Shown here: positions 23,740 through 31,591 of the stretch, piece after piece
How the letters are laid out: each line of letters starts with the position of its first letter
Numbering within the stretch: position 1 is the first letter of the stretch
NCBI GenBank assembly: GCA_016463765.1
Contig: JAEMQS010000028.1
Span: 1 to 53,777 of the forward strand
DNA length: 53,777 nt
Origin: Solirubrobacteraceae bacterium
Lineage (GTDB): Bacteria > Actinomycetota > Thermoleophilia > Solirubrobacterales > Solirubrobacteraceae
Reading direction: 5' to 3'
Made by a program: the position numbers and the translations under genes
The notes under the pieces: model-generated
What the model saw: only the letters and a program-made list of their open reading frames with translations
What the model was told of the DNA's origin: nothing
Database searches by the model: none

Positions 23740-25355
23740 GAGAGGCCGCGCGGATCGGTGCGGGCGCCGCCATCGCCCTGTCCCAGGCCGGGGTCATCCG
23801 CCCGCTCCCTGCCCGCACCCTCCGGCGCGTGATCAACGCCCGGCGGCACCTTGGCGACTCCCTCACCACCCTGGTCGCCGCGAGCGCCGCCCGCTGGCCC
23901 GACCGCCCCGCGATCATCGACGACGCGGGAACCGTCACCTTCGCCCAGCTGCACGTCCGTGCCACCGCGCTGGCGTGCGGCCTGGGCTCGCAGTTCGGCG
24001 CCGGGCCGGACCGCAGCATCGCGGTGCTGTGCCGCAACCACCGCGGCGTCGTCGAGGCGGCAGCCGCCGCGGGACGCGTGGGCGCCGACCTCCTGCTGCT
24101 GAACACCGACTTCGCCGGCCCGCAGCTCGCCGACGTCCTGTCCCGCGAGCGCCCGGGGGTCCTCATCCTCGACGAGGAGTTCCTGCCCGCGCTGGGGTTC
24201 GCGGGGGCCGACGCGCCGCCGGCCATCGTCGCGTGGCACGACACGCCGGTCGCGGGGATGACGACGGTCGAGGAGCTCGCCACCGCACCGCTCCCGGCCC
24301 GCCCGCCGCGCCCCGCGCGCGCCAGCCGGCTGACGATCCTCACCTCCGGGACGACCGGCCGCCCGAAGGGCGCGCGGCGCAGCGTCGGCGGCCCCGCGAT
24401 GCTCGGTGTCGTCGCCAGCGTGCTGCACCGCCTGGGGCTGCGGACGGGCGACCCGATCGCCGTCGCGGTGCCCCTGTTCCACGGCTACGGCTTCGCGCTG
24501 GCGATCCTGTCGATCGTCCTCGGCGGACCGCTGGTCCTCTGCCGGCGCTTCGACGCCGACGACCTCCTGCGGCTCGTCGCCCAGCACCGCATCGCGATGC
24601 TCGCGGTGGTGCCGGTGATGCTCAAGCGCCTGCTCGACGCGCCCGGCGACCACGACCGCTCCTCGCTGCGCGTCGTCCTCAGCGGGGCCGCCCCGCTGGA
24701 CCCGCCGCTGGCCCGCCGCGCGCTCGACGCCTGGGGCGACGTGCTGTGCAACGGCTACGGCTCGAGCGAGACCGGCATCGCGACCCTCGCGACCGCCGGC
24801 GACCTGCGGGTGGACCCCGGCAGCGTGGGCCGCCCGGTACTCGGCGCGACCGTGCGCGTGTACGACGACGCCGACCGGCCGCTCCCGCCAGGGGAGACCG
24901 GCCGCGTGTTCGTCGGCAGCGGCATGCTCTTCACCGGGTACACGGGTGGCGACGGCGACGGGCGCAGCGACGACCGGATCGGCGCCCTCGTGAGCACGGG
25001 TGACGTCGGCCACCTCGACGCCGCGGGCCGCCTGTCGATCGACGGCCGTGCCGACGACATGATCGTCAGCGGCGGCGAGAACGTGTACCCGCAGGAGGTC
25101 GAGGACGTGCTCCACGGGCACCCGGAGATCGCCGACGTCGCGGTGCTCGGCGTGAGCGACGGCGAGTTCGGCCAGCGGCTCGCCGCCTGGGTCGTGCGCG
25201 CGGAGGGCACCGACCTCGACGAGGACGCCGTGCGCGCCTTCGTCCGCGAGCGCCTGGCCCGCTACAAGGTGCCGCGCGACGTGCAGTTCGTCGACGAGCT
25301 GCCGCGCACCGCCACGGGGAAGGTCCGCCGCCGCGCGCTCCCCGGCCGCGACTGA
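23736..25355 (+). CDS. AMP-binding acyl-CoA synthetase
   Basis: 539 residues from a GTG at 23736 overlapping the SDR stop. The P-loop LTSGTTGRPKGARR (about 202-215), GYGSSETG (A5), the STGDVGHLDAAG block (A7), DDMIVSGGENVYPQEVED and the C-terminal TATGKVRRRAL with the catalytic Lys are all intact. It activates a carboxylic acid as acyl-AMP and transfers it to CoA. The hydrophobic N-terminal 40 residues could associate with membrane. It resembles long-chain FadD-type enzymes; flanking SDRs suggest fatty or aromatic acid processing. Confidence 0.92.
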   Translation: MREAARIGAGAAIALSQAGVIRPLPARTLRRVINARRHLGDSLTTLVAASAARWPDRPAIIDDAGTVTFAQLHVRATALACGLGSQFGAGPDRSIAVLCRNHRGVVEAAAAAGRVGADLLLLNTDFAGPQLADVLSRERPGVLILDEEFLPALGFAGADAPPAIVAWHDTPVAGMTTVEELATAPLPARPPRPARASRLTILTSGTTGRPKGARRSVGGPAMLGVVASVLHRLGLRTGDPIAVAVPLFHGYGFALAILSIVLGGPLVLCRRFDADDLLRLVAQHRIAMLAVVPVMLKRLLDAPGDHDRSSLRVVLSGAAPLDPPLARRALDAWGDVLCNGYGSSETGIATLATAGDLRVDPGSVGRPVLGATVRVYDDADRPLPPGETGRVFVGSGMLFTGYTGGDGDGRSDDRIGALVSTGDVGHLDAAGRLSIDGRADDMIVSGGENVYPQEVEDVLHGHPEIADVAVLGVSDGEFGQRLAAWVVRAEGTDLDEDAVRAFVRERLARYKVPRDVQFVDELPRTATGKVRRRALPGRD

Positions 25356-25358
25356 CCC

Positions 25359-25438
25359 GCCGAACGTCGAGATGTGGTCGCCACTCCGGCCGAGCGTCGG
25401 AATGTGGTGGTCAGAGCCGCCACATTGCGACGTTCGGC
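25359..25438. repeat. Intergenic repeat with three motif iterations
   Basis: A 19-base motif of the form GCCGARCGTCG-NN-ATGTGG occurs at 25359-25377 and 25389-25407 as direct copies and at 25420-25438 inverted. The second and third copies can form a stem with a 12-base loop. It fills the gap between the synthetase and second SDR genes and shares its outer CCGARCGTC and inner GTGGTCGC with the palindromes at 5748 and 33567. Confidence 0.75.
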
Positions 25439-25458
25439 CTGGCATGCTGCGGCGCACC

Positions 25459-26379
25459 ATGCCGCTTGTACCGTCCCGCCGTTCCCTCGCCGGCCTTCCC
25501 GACCGGCTCGCCCGCCTGGCCACCCACGGCCACGTCCGGGTCAGCGACGACGACCTCCGCGACGCCGTCGCCGGCCGCACCGTGCTGCTGACCGGCGCGT
25601 CGTTCGGCATCGGCGAGGCGACCGCCCGCCGGCTCGTCGGCGCGGGCGCCACCGCCCTGCTCGTCGCGCGGACCGCCGAGCGCCTGGACGAGCTCGTCAC
25701 GGAGCTCAACGCCACCGCGGACGACGGCCGCGCCGTCGCGCTGCCCTGTGACCTCACCGACTTCGACGCCGTGGGCGCGCTGGCCGACCGTGTCCTCGCC
25801 GAGCACGGCGCGCCGGACGTCGTCGTCAACAACGCCGGTAAGTCGATCCACCGCTCCATCGCCGCGTCCGCCGACCGGTTCCACGACTTCCAGCGGACGA
25901 TCGACATCAACTACCTCGCGCCGGTCCGCCTCACGCTGGCGCTGCTGCCGGCGATGCGCGAGCGCGGTTCGGGCCACCTGGTGAACACGTCGACCTGGGG
26001 CGTCTACGGCATGCCGATCGCGCCCGCGTGGTCGGCCTACCTCGCGTCGAAGGCGGCGTTCGACACGTGGGTGCGCTGCGTCGCCCAGGAGATCCGCCCC
26101 GACGGCGTGACCGCGACCACGGTCCACATGGGGCTCGTCCGTACCCGGATGGCGTCCTCGGCGGTCACCAAAGGCATGCCCGCGATGACGCCGGAGGAGG
26201 CCGCGCACATCATGTGTCACGCGATCGTCAAGCGCCCGCGCCTGGCCGGTCCGTGGTGGGCGGGCCCCGCCGACGTGATGACCAATCAGGTCTTCCGCGG
26301 CCCGACCGAGGCCCTGCACAGCCGGCTGTTCGCCGAGAGCGAGAAGCGCGGCTGGGGGATGGGCGGCTACCCGGGCTGA
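25459..26379 (+). CDS. SDR family NAD(P)-dependent oxidoreductase (copy 2)
   Basis: About 306 residues from the ATG at 25459 (another ATG at 25444). Motifs TGASFGIGEATARRL, VVVNNAGKSI and WSAYLASKAAFDTW are present with the Tyr-Lys pair intact. It is a clear paralogue of the SDR at 22852, so a duplication seems to have been split by the acyl-CoA synthetase gene and the repeat element. The two copies differ after the catalytic region, suggesting distinct substrates. The end overlaps the convergent esterase gene by 13 bases. Confidence 0.9.
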   Translation: MPLVPSRRSLAGLPDRLARLATHGHVRVSDDDLRDAVAGRTVLLTGASFGIGEATARRLVGAGATALLVARTAERLDELVTELNATADDGRAVALPCDLTDFDAVGALADRVLAEHGAPDVVVNNAGKSIHRSIAASADRFHDFQRTIDINYLAPVRLTLALLPAMRERGSGHLVNTSTWGVYGMPIAPAWSAYLASKAAFDTWVRCVAQEIRPDGVTATTVHMGLVRTRMASSAVTKGMPAMTPEEAAHIMCHAIVKRPRLAGPWWAGPADVMTNQVFRGPTEALHSRLFAESEKRGWGMGGYPG

Positions 26380-27320
26380 GGGGCCGCGAGGAAGTCCGGC
26401 AGCCACGTGCGCAGAGCACGCTGCCAGTACGGCCATGAATGCGTGCCGCGGCCGTAGGCGTCCCACACATGGGGGATTCCGAGGGTCTGAAGCCGCTGGT
26501 GCAGGCGCCGCCCCGAGGAGTACATCTGGTCTTCGACGACGTCGCCGAGGTCGAAGGGCTCATCCAGCGGCCCGGGACGCCCGTTCCCCGTGGTCAGGAT
26601 GACGCGCGTGTCGCGCAGGCGCTCGGCGAGGGTCAGCGGATCGTGCGCGCGCCAGACGAAGCGCTGCAAGAACGGGTCGCCGAACGGCCCGAGCGGGCGG
26701 CCGTTGACGAATCCCGCCTCGGCGATGATCGTCGCCTGCGTCGCCGGGTTGCGCGTGATGTCGACGGCGCCCGAGAAGCTCGCCGCCCAGCCGAACACCT
26801 CCGGGTTGCGCGCGGCGTAGGACATCGCCCCGAACCCGCCCATCGACAGCCCGGCGACGCCACGAGCGTGGCGCTCGGGGATGGTCCGGTACGTCGCGTC
26901 CACCCACGCGACGAGCTCGTCGGTGTGGAAGGTCTCCCACTTCGGGGGCCCGCCGCGCCCGCGGTTCCACCAGTCCGTGTACCAGCCTGCAGGCCCGCCG
27001 TCGGGCATGACGACGATGACGTCCTGTCCCGCCGTGATCGCCTCGACGTCGCCCTGGCGCGGCCAGGCGACATAGGTCCCCAGGCCACCGTGCAGGAGGT
27101 ACAGGACGGGGTAGCGGCGAGCCGGATCGGCGGCGTAGCCGTCAGGGAGCAGGACGAACGCGCGGCCGGCGCCATGCAGCGAGGGCGTGGCGAACCGGAG
27201 GTCGGAGAGCCGCTCGTTCTGGATGGTCGAACCCGTGAGCGTGAGCGCCGCCGCACCCGAGGCCGGGAGGCCTGCGAGCACGCTCACCATCACAGCCAGC
27301 GTCAGCACGAGTCGCCTCAT
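26367..27320 (-). CDS. Secreted esterase, PF00756 (EsteraseD/antigen-85-like) fold
   Basis: 317 residues. Signal peptide at about 1-25 (MRRLVLTLAVMVSVLAGLPA, cleaving near GAAA). The alpha/beta hydrolase pattern is clear: YPVLYLLHGGLG (oxyanion region), VVMPDGG, and nucleophile GLSMGGFGAM; the final His lies in YGRGTHSWPYW. It is an extracytoplasmic esterase or acyltransferase. Its ATG overlaps the stop of the TetR gene upstream (ATGA), so it is co-expressed with that regulator. Confidence 0.88.
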   Translation of the reverse strand: MRRLVLTLAVMVSVLAGLPASGAAALTLTGSTIQNERLSDLRFATPSLHGAGRAFVLLPDGYAADPARRYPVLYLLHGGLGTYVAWPRQGDVEAITAGQDVIVVMPDGGPAGWYTDWWNRGRGGPPKWETFHTDELVAWVDATYRTIPERHARGVAGLSMGGFGAMSYAARNPEVFGWAASFSGAVDITRNPATQATIIAEAGFVNGRPLGPFGDPFLQRFVWRAHDPLTLAERLRDTRVILTTGNGRPGPLDEPFDLGDVVEDQMYSSGRRLHQRLQTLGIPHVWDAYGRGTHSWPYWQRALRTWLPDFLAAPQPG

Positions 27321-27937
27321 CGCCGCGGCACCATCCTGCGCGCGACGTCGACGAGCGGGTCGCGCAGCGCCGGCAGCTCATCGGCCCGGCCCGCGGCGAC
27401 ACGTTCGGTCACCAGCGCACTCACGGCGGCGACGAGCGCCTCGCAGGCGAAGCGATCCTCCTCGCCCGCGTCGAGCGCGGTGGCGATGAGGTCGACGAAC
27501 CCACCGCGCAGCGCGTCGCGACGCCCGAGCGCCTCGGGACCGACCGCGTAGATCTCGACGAGGCAGGTCCGCGCGAACGCGGTGTCGGCCGCGAGCGCGT
27601 CGAGATAGGCGCCGAGCGCGTGCCGGAAGCGCTCGAGCGGATCGCCGTCGCCCGTGGCCTCGTACTCCGCGCGCATGTCGCGCTGGAGCGACACGACGCC
27701 CGCGTCGTAGGCGGCGAGGAAGCAGTCCTCCTTGCCGGAGAAGTGCTCGTAGAACGTCTCGCGCGAGACGCGCGCCCGGCGCAGGACCTCCGCGACCGAC
27801 GTGTGTACGTAGCCGCGCTCGGCAACCGCCTCGGCCATCCCGCGCAGCAGCCGCGCGCGCTGCGAGGTCACGACCGTCTCGCGGCTGAGCCGGTGCCGGC
27901 CGCGCGGGAGCGGCTCGGTGGGGACAGACGTGCTCAC
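27317..27937 (-). CDS. TetR/AcrR family transcriptional regulator
   Basis: 206 residues from a GTG at 27937. The helix-turn-helix is at about 32-80 (MAEAVAERGYVHTSVAEVLR, then RARVSRETFYEHFSGKEDCF). A TACGCT -10 element seven bases before the GTG supports the start. It shares a 69-base gap with the divergent GH3 glycosidase gene, and that gap holds two GAACA-N4-TGTTC palindromes. The downstream esterase is translationally coupled. It probably represses both the esterase unit and the glycosidase. Confidence 0.9.
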   Translation of the reverse strand: MSTSVPTEPLPRGRHRLSRETVVTSQRARLLRGMAEAVAERGYVHTSVAEVLRRARVSRETFYEHFSGKEDCFLAAYDAGVVSLQRDMRAEYEATGDGDPLERFRHALGAYLDALAADTAFARTCLVEIYAVGPEALGRRDALRGGFVDLIATALDAGEEDRFACEALVAAVSALVTERVAAGRADELPALRDPLVDVARRMVPRR

Positions 27938-27944
27938 GGGCGGC

Positions 27945-27950
27945 AGCGTA
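27945..27950 (-). promoter_or_regulatory. -10 element of the TetR-esterase unit
   Basis: TACGCT on the minus strand, seven bases before the GTG at 27937; leaderless. Confidence 0.5.
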
Positions 27951-27957
27951 CCACTTT

Positions 27958-27975
27958 GCGAACAGTACTGTTCGC
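27958..27975. promoter_or_regulatory. TetR operator copy 1
   Basis: Perfect 18-base palindrome GCGAACAGTACTGTTCGC, centred between the divergent TetR and GH3 genes. Its core GAACA-N4-TGTTC recurs 19 bases to the right. Confidence 0.75.
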
Positions 27976-27978
27976 CAT

Positions 27979-27992
27979 GAACATCGTTGTTC
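27979..27992. promoter_or_regulatory. TetR operator copy 2
   Basis: GAACA-TCGT-TGTTC, same arms as the neighbouring palindrome, two bases before the TAAGGT -10 element of the GH3 gene. Two dimers could sit side by side here. Confidence 0.65.
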
Positions 27993-27994
27993 GC

Positions 27995-28000
27995 TAAGGT
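27995..28000 (+). promoter_or_regulatory. -10 element of the GH3 gene
   Basis: TAAGGT, six bases before the ATG at 28007; a leaderless transcript is implied. Confidence 0.5.
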
Positions 28001-28006
28001 CGGCTC

Positions 28007-30199
28007 ATGCTGCCCGGGAGGAGCCTGCGCACCGCGTTTGCGGTGGCCGCGGCATGCACACTGCTGCCCACGACCGCTGCCGCCACGACGGCGTGCGCGG
28101 ACCCGACCGGACGCCCGTGGTGCGACCGCGCACAGGACGCGGACACCCGCGCGCGGCTGCTCACCAGGGCGCTCACCACGGGGGAGAAGCTCACGCTGCT
28201 GGGCGGCTACCGGTCCGGTGACTACGCGGGCGCGATCGCGCCGATCCCCCGCCTCGGGGTGCCTGTCGCCTACGTCGACGGCAGCAGCATCGGCGTCGGC
28301 CAGCCGGTGAGCGCCGACGGCCGCATCGGCGGGAAGAACCGCGCGACCCAGATGCCGTCGCCGACCGCGCTGGCCGCCACGTTCGACCCGGCGCTCGCCC
28401 GCCTCGCCGGCGCGACGGTCGGCGACGAGGCCCGCAAGAAGGGCAACACCGGGCTGCTCGGGCCGGCCGCGGACATCATGCGCGTGCCGTACGGCGGCCG
28501 CACGTTCGAGTCCTTTGGCGAGGACCCGCACCTCAGCGGCCAGATGGCCGCGGCGTGGATCCAGGGCGCCCAGGCGGCCGGGGTCTTCACCTCGCTGAAG
28601 CACTACGCGGTGAACAACCAGGAGGGCCGCGACCCGACCCAGAAGCTCGGCACCGAGGCCTTCCCGCTGGGCTTCGGAACGCAGGGCAGCCGCTACCTCT
28701 ACAACGCCGTCGTGAGCGAACGGGCGATGCGCGAGATCTACCTCGCGCCGTTCGAGACCGCGATCCGCGACGGCCGCCCGGGCTCCGTGATGTGCGCGTA
28801 CAACCGGGTCAACGGGCCGTACGCGTGCGCGAGCCGCCACCTGCTGGCCGACGTCCTGCGCCGCGACTGGGGCTACGACGGGCTCGTCATGAGCGACTGG
28901 ATCGTCGGCGCCCACCCGTGGGACGTTCTCGCGCACTTCCGCAACGGGCTGGACCTCGAGATGCCGTCGCCCGTCGCGTACAGCCCCGCGCTGCTCAGGC
29001 CGCTGCTCCAGCTCGGGGTGCTGCGCACGGCGCAGCTCGACGACCACGTGCGCCGCATCCTGCGCGCGACGATCTCGGCGGGCATCCTCGACGACCCTGC
29101 CGGCCCGTCGGACGAGAGCGCGATCGACGTCGAGGGCCATGACGCGGTCTCGCGCGCGGTCGCCGAGGCCGGCGTCGTCCTGCTGCGCAACACCGGGGTC
29201 CTGCCGCTGCAGGCCGGCGCGGCACCGCGGATCGCCGTCCTCGGACCGGCGGCCCGGCGCTCGGCGAGCGGCGGCGGGTCGGGGTCGGTCAGGCCGTTCC
29301 GGACCGTCCCGGTCGCCACCGCCCTCGCCGCTCATCCCGGCGCCGGCGCGGTGACCGTGGAGACCACGCGCGACCGCGCACGTGCGGCGTCGGTCGCCCG
29401 GGCTGCGGATGTCGCCGTGGTCGTCGTGCGCGACTACGAGACCGAGGGCGCCGATCGTCTCTGCCTCACACTGCGCTGCCCGCCGACCTACGGCGATCAG
29501 GACGCCCTGATCGACGCGGTCGCCGCGGCACAGCCGAACACGGTCGTCGTCGTGCAGTCCGGCGGGCCGGTGCTCATGCCGTGGCGTGACCGGGTCGCGG
29601 CGGTCGTGCAGGGCTGGTACCCCGGCCAGGCGGGCGGGACGGCGATCGCCCGGGTCCTGTTCGGCGACGTCGAGCCGTCGGGCCGGCTGCCAATCACGTT
29701 CCCTGTGCGCGAGGCCGACCTCCCGACGGCGGGATCGGCGCTGCGCTACCCGGGCACCGCAGCGCAGACGGTGCACTACGAGGAGGGCGTGCTCGTGGGC
29801 TACCGCTGGTTCGACGCGCGCGGGATCGCGCCGGCGTACCCGTTCGGATTCGGCCTGTCGTACACGTCGTTCGCGTACGCCGACCTGCGTGTGACCGAGG
29901 ACGGCGTGACGTTCGCGGTGCGCAACACGGGTGCGCGGCGCGGCGCGGCGGTTCCACAGCTCTACGTCGGGCTGCCGCCGATCGGGAGCGCCACGGTGCA
30001 GCCGCCGTGGCAGCTGCGCGGGGCGGAGAAGGTGTGGCTCGATCCCGGCGAACAGCGCGAGATCACGCTGCCGCTGACAGACCGCGACCTGTCGTCCTGG
30101 GACGGCGGGTGGAAGCGCGCGACGGGTTGTGTGCGGGTCGCGGTGGGTGCGTCGTCGCGGGACCTGCCGCTGCGCGGGACGCTGGGGGCGTGCGAGTAG
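28007..30199 (+). CDS. Secreted glycoside hydrolase family 3 beta-glucosidase-like enzyme
   Basis: 730 residues with a signal peptide (about 1-31). The GH3 N-terminal domain shows GLLGPAADIMRVPYGGRTFE, then SFGEDPHLSGQMAAAW and SLKHYAVNNQEG; the nucleophile is Asp297 in GLVMSDW. The C-terminal GH3 domain (about 375-590) and a fibronectin-III-like domain (from about 640) complete the usual beta-glucosidase layout. It cleaves terminal beta-linked sugars from oligosaccharides or glycosides outside the cell. TetR control of it is unusual and suggests a glycosylated small molecule as target. Confidence 0.92.
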   Translation: MLPGRSLRTAFAVAAACTLLPTTAAATTACADPTGRPWCDRAQDADTRARLLTRALTTGEKLTLLGGYRSGDYAGAIAPIPRLGVPVAYVDGSSIGVGQPVSADGRIGGKNRATQMPSPTALAATFDPALARLAGATVGDEARKKGNTGLLGPAADIMRVPYGGRTFESFGEDPHLSGQMAAAWIQGAQAAGVFTSLKHYAVNNQEGRDPTQKLGTEAFPLGFGTQGSRYLYNAVVSERAMREIYLAPFETAIRDGRPGSVMCAYNRVNGPYACASRHLLADVLRRDWGYDGLVMSDWIVGAHPWDVLAHFRNGLDLEMPSPVAYSPALLRPLLQLGVLRTAQLDDHVRRILRATISAGILDDPAGPSDESAIDVEGHDAVSRAVAEAGVVLLRNTGVLPLQAGAAPRIAVLGPAARRSASGGGSGSVRPFRTVPVATALAAHPGAGAVTVETTRDRARAASVARAADVAVVVVRDYETEGADRLCLTLRCPPTYGDQDALIDAVAAAQPNTVVVVQSGGPVLMPWRDRVAAVVQGWYPGQAGGTAIARVLFGDVEPSGRLPITFPVREADLPTAGSALRYPGTAAQTVHYEEGVLVGYRWFDARGIAPAYPFGFGLSYTSFAYADLRVTEDGVTFAVRNTGARRGAAVPQLYVGLPPIGSATVQPPWQLRGAEKVWLDPGEQREITLPLTDRDLSSWDGGWKRATGCVRVAVGASSRDLPLRGTLGACE

Positions 30200-30216
30200 G
30201 CGCGGTGCCGGCCCAG

Positions 30217-30696
30217 CTAGCCACCCGCAGCTCGCGTCGCCGGCCGGATGAGAAAGACCGGATAGTCGGCGGCCACCGCGTCGAACTCCGCCAGCGGCGC
30301 GTCCTGACCGACCGGGATGTGCGGCCGGGCTCCCGGGGCGAGCTGCAGGTAGCGCTGAAGGATCGGGCCGCGCGCCTCCGGGTCGACCTCCTCGAGGAGC
30401 ACGTCCTCGCGGCGGCCGTGTCGCAGCACCGCGCGACCGCCCGCGGCGCGGACGTTCGCGACCCAGTTCGCGCCCTGCCCGAGCATCGCCACGAGGTAAC
30501 GCTCGCCCTCATGGTCGGCGACGACGACCGGGAACGCGAGCCGCCGGCCGCTCCGCCGCCCGCGGACCTCCAGGCTGTAGAGCTGCTCCGGTGACCTTCC
30601 TGCTGCAGCCAGTCGGCTCCACAGCCCGTTCATGAGCCGAGCCGCGCGGTTCGGGCGGCCGCCTTTGTACAGCCAGGTGTCCAGCTGGTGCGGCAT
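30217..30696 (-). CDS. Nitroreductase/deazaflavin-dependent oxidoreductase (Ddn-like)
   Basis: 159 residues. LEVRGRRSGRRLAFPVVV and YLVAMLGQGANWVANVRAAG are hallmark segments of the split-barrel F420-dependent (Ddn/FDOR-B) family, with the GxNWVxNxRA motif at the cofactor phosphate. The N-terminal helix region (LYKGGRPNRAARLMNGLWS) can contact membrane in relatives. The substrate is likely a quinone or lipid-soluble compound. A TAGCTT -10 element six bases before the ATG supports the start. Confidence 0.88.
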   Translation of the reverse strand: MPHQLDTWLYKGGRPNRAARLMNGLWSRLAAAGRSPEQLYSLEVRGRRSGRRLAFPVVVADHEGERYLVAMLGQGANWVANVRAAGGRAVLRHGRREDVLLEEVDPEARGPILQRYLQLAPGARPHIPVGQDAPLAEFDAVAADYPVFLIRPATRAAGG

Positions 30697-30702
30697 CCGC
30701 TG

Positions 30703-30708
30703 AAGCTA
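30703..30708 (-). promoter_or_regulatory. -10 element of the F420-type reductase gene
   Basis: TAGCTT on the minus strand, six bases before the ATG at 30696; leaderless. Confidence 0.48.
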
Positions 30709-30788
30709 CCCGCTCAGGCCCGTGCTCGCGTGCCTCCGGCGACGCAGCCGACGTTTCCCGACCGGACGAACCGGAAAGGAGCGTGCCC

Positions 30789-31490
30789 ATGATCCGCACC
30801 TCCCATCTCCTCGCTGCCCTCGCGGGCACCGCCGCCATGACGGCCGCGGTCCCCGCATCCGCCGGCGCCGCCACCGTCACCCTCGACAAGGCCTGTTACG
30901 GCAAGGTTCCGCTCGGCGGCTCCGAGCCGGTGGTCGCCACGATCACGGGCGGCACGCCGGGCGGGCGCTTCCAGCTGATCTTCTCGGTGCCGGGCAAGGC
31001 GTCGGGGACGGCGGGCTCGCAGAGCGGGGACTTCGACGCGGCCGGCAACGCCGTCGTCACCTACCAGGGCATCCGCCCGCCGAGGACGACGATCACCCCG
31101 AGCAAGGGCCAGACGATCAATGTCTCGATCACGGACTACGCGGCGGGCGGCGTGGAGCAGCCGGCTGGGTCGTTGAAGGTGTCGACGATCGCGATGAGCG
31201 TCGCGACGAAGCCGAGCAACCCGCGGTCGCGGCGCGCGGTGAAGGTGTCGGCAACGCCGTTCGCCGGCCAGACGCTCTACGGATTCATCACCAAGCCCGA
31301 CAGCACGCGGGTGCTGAAGAAGTTCCGGGTCGGCAAGGCCAACGAGTGCGGGTACGCCGAGCGCCGCGCGGTCGTCGCGCCCCGCAGCTACCGGACGGGC
31401 AGCTACCGGCTGTACATCAACCCGGGCAGCAGCCTGAAGAAGAGCGAGGCTGTCTGGTCGTCGTTCCGGATCTTCCGGCGGGCGTTCTAG
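30789..31490 (+). CDS. Secreted hypothetical protein
   Basis: 233 residues from the ATG at 30789 (GTG at 30783 possible), preceded by AAAGGAG. Signal peptide about 1-28 (AALAGTAAMTAAVPASAGAA). The mature part looks like two beta-sandwich domains: an Ig-like first half (VTLDKACYGKVPLGGSEPVV) and a second half rich in Arg, Lys and Tyr (YAERRAVVAPRSYRTGSYRL) ending FRIFRRAF. Two cysteines in the mature protein could pair. No enzymatic motif; a cell-surface or structural role is possible. Confidence 0.78.
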   Translation: MIRTSHLLAALAGTAAMTAAVPASAGAATVTLDKACYGKVPLGGSEPVVATITGGTPGGRFQLIFSVPGKASGTAGSQSGDFDAAGNAVVTYQGIRPPRTTITPSKGQTINVSITDYAAGGVEQPAGSLKVSTIAMSVATKPSNPRSRRAVKVSATPFAGQTLYGFITKPDSTRVLKKFRVGKANECGYAERRAVVAPRSYRTGSYRLYINPGSSLKKSEAVWSSFRIFRRAF

Positions 31491-31505
31491 CCCGCCCCGC
31501 GTCGT

Positions 31506-31549
31506 GAGCGGCAGATCGACGTTGCCATAGCGACGTCGATCTGCCGTTC
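31506..31549. repeat. Intergenic palindromic repeat, variant
   Basis: Twenty-base arms (31506-31525 and 31530-31549) pair at 18 of 20 positions around the loop CATA. The edge GAGCGG / GTTCGGCG and inner TAGCGAC resemble the elements at 5748 and 33567, while the stem middle differs. It follows the secreted-protein gene and may terminate it. Confidence 0.75.
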
Positions 31550-31591
31550 GGCGCGCATGTGGTGGTTCGCCCGCTCTGCGAGGATGCGAGT

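Noticed and set aside
23487-25910. Long minus-strand frame (about 800 codons) across the acyl-CoA synthetase
   Set aside because: Antisense shadow of the SDR and synthetase genes, whose catalytic motifs are intact on the plus strand.
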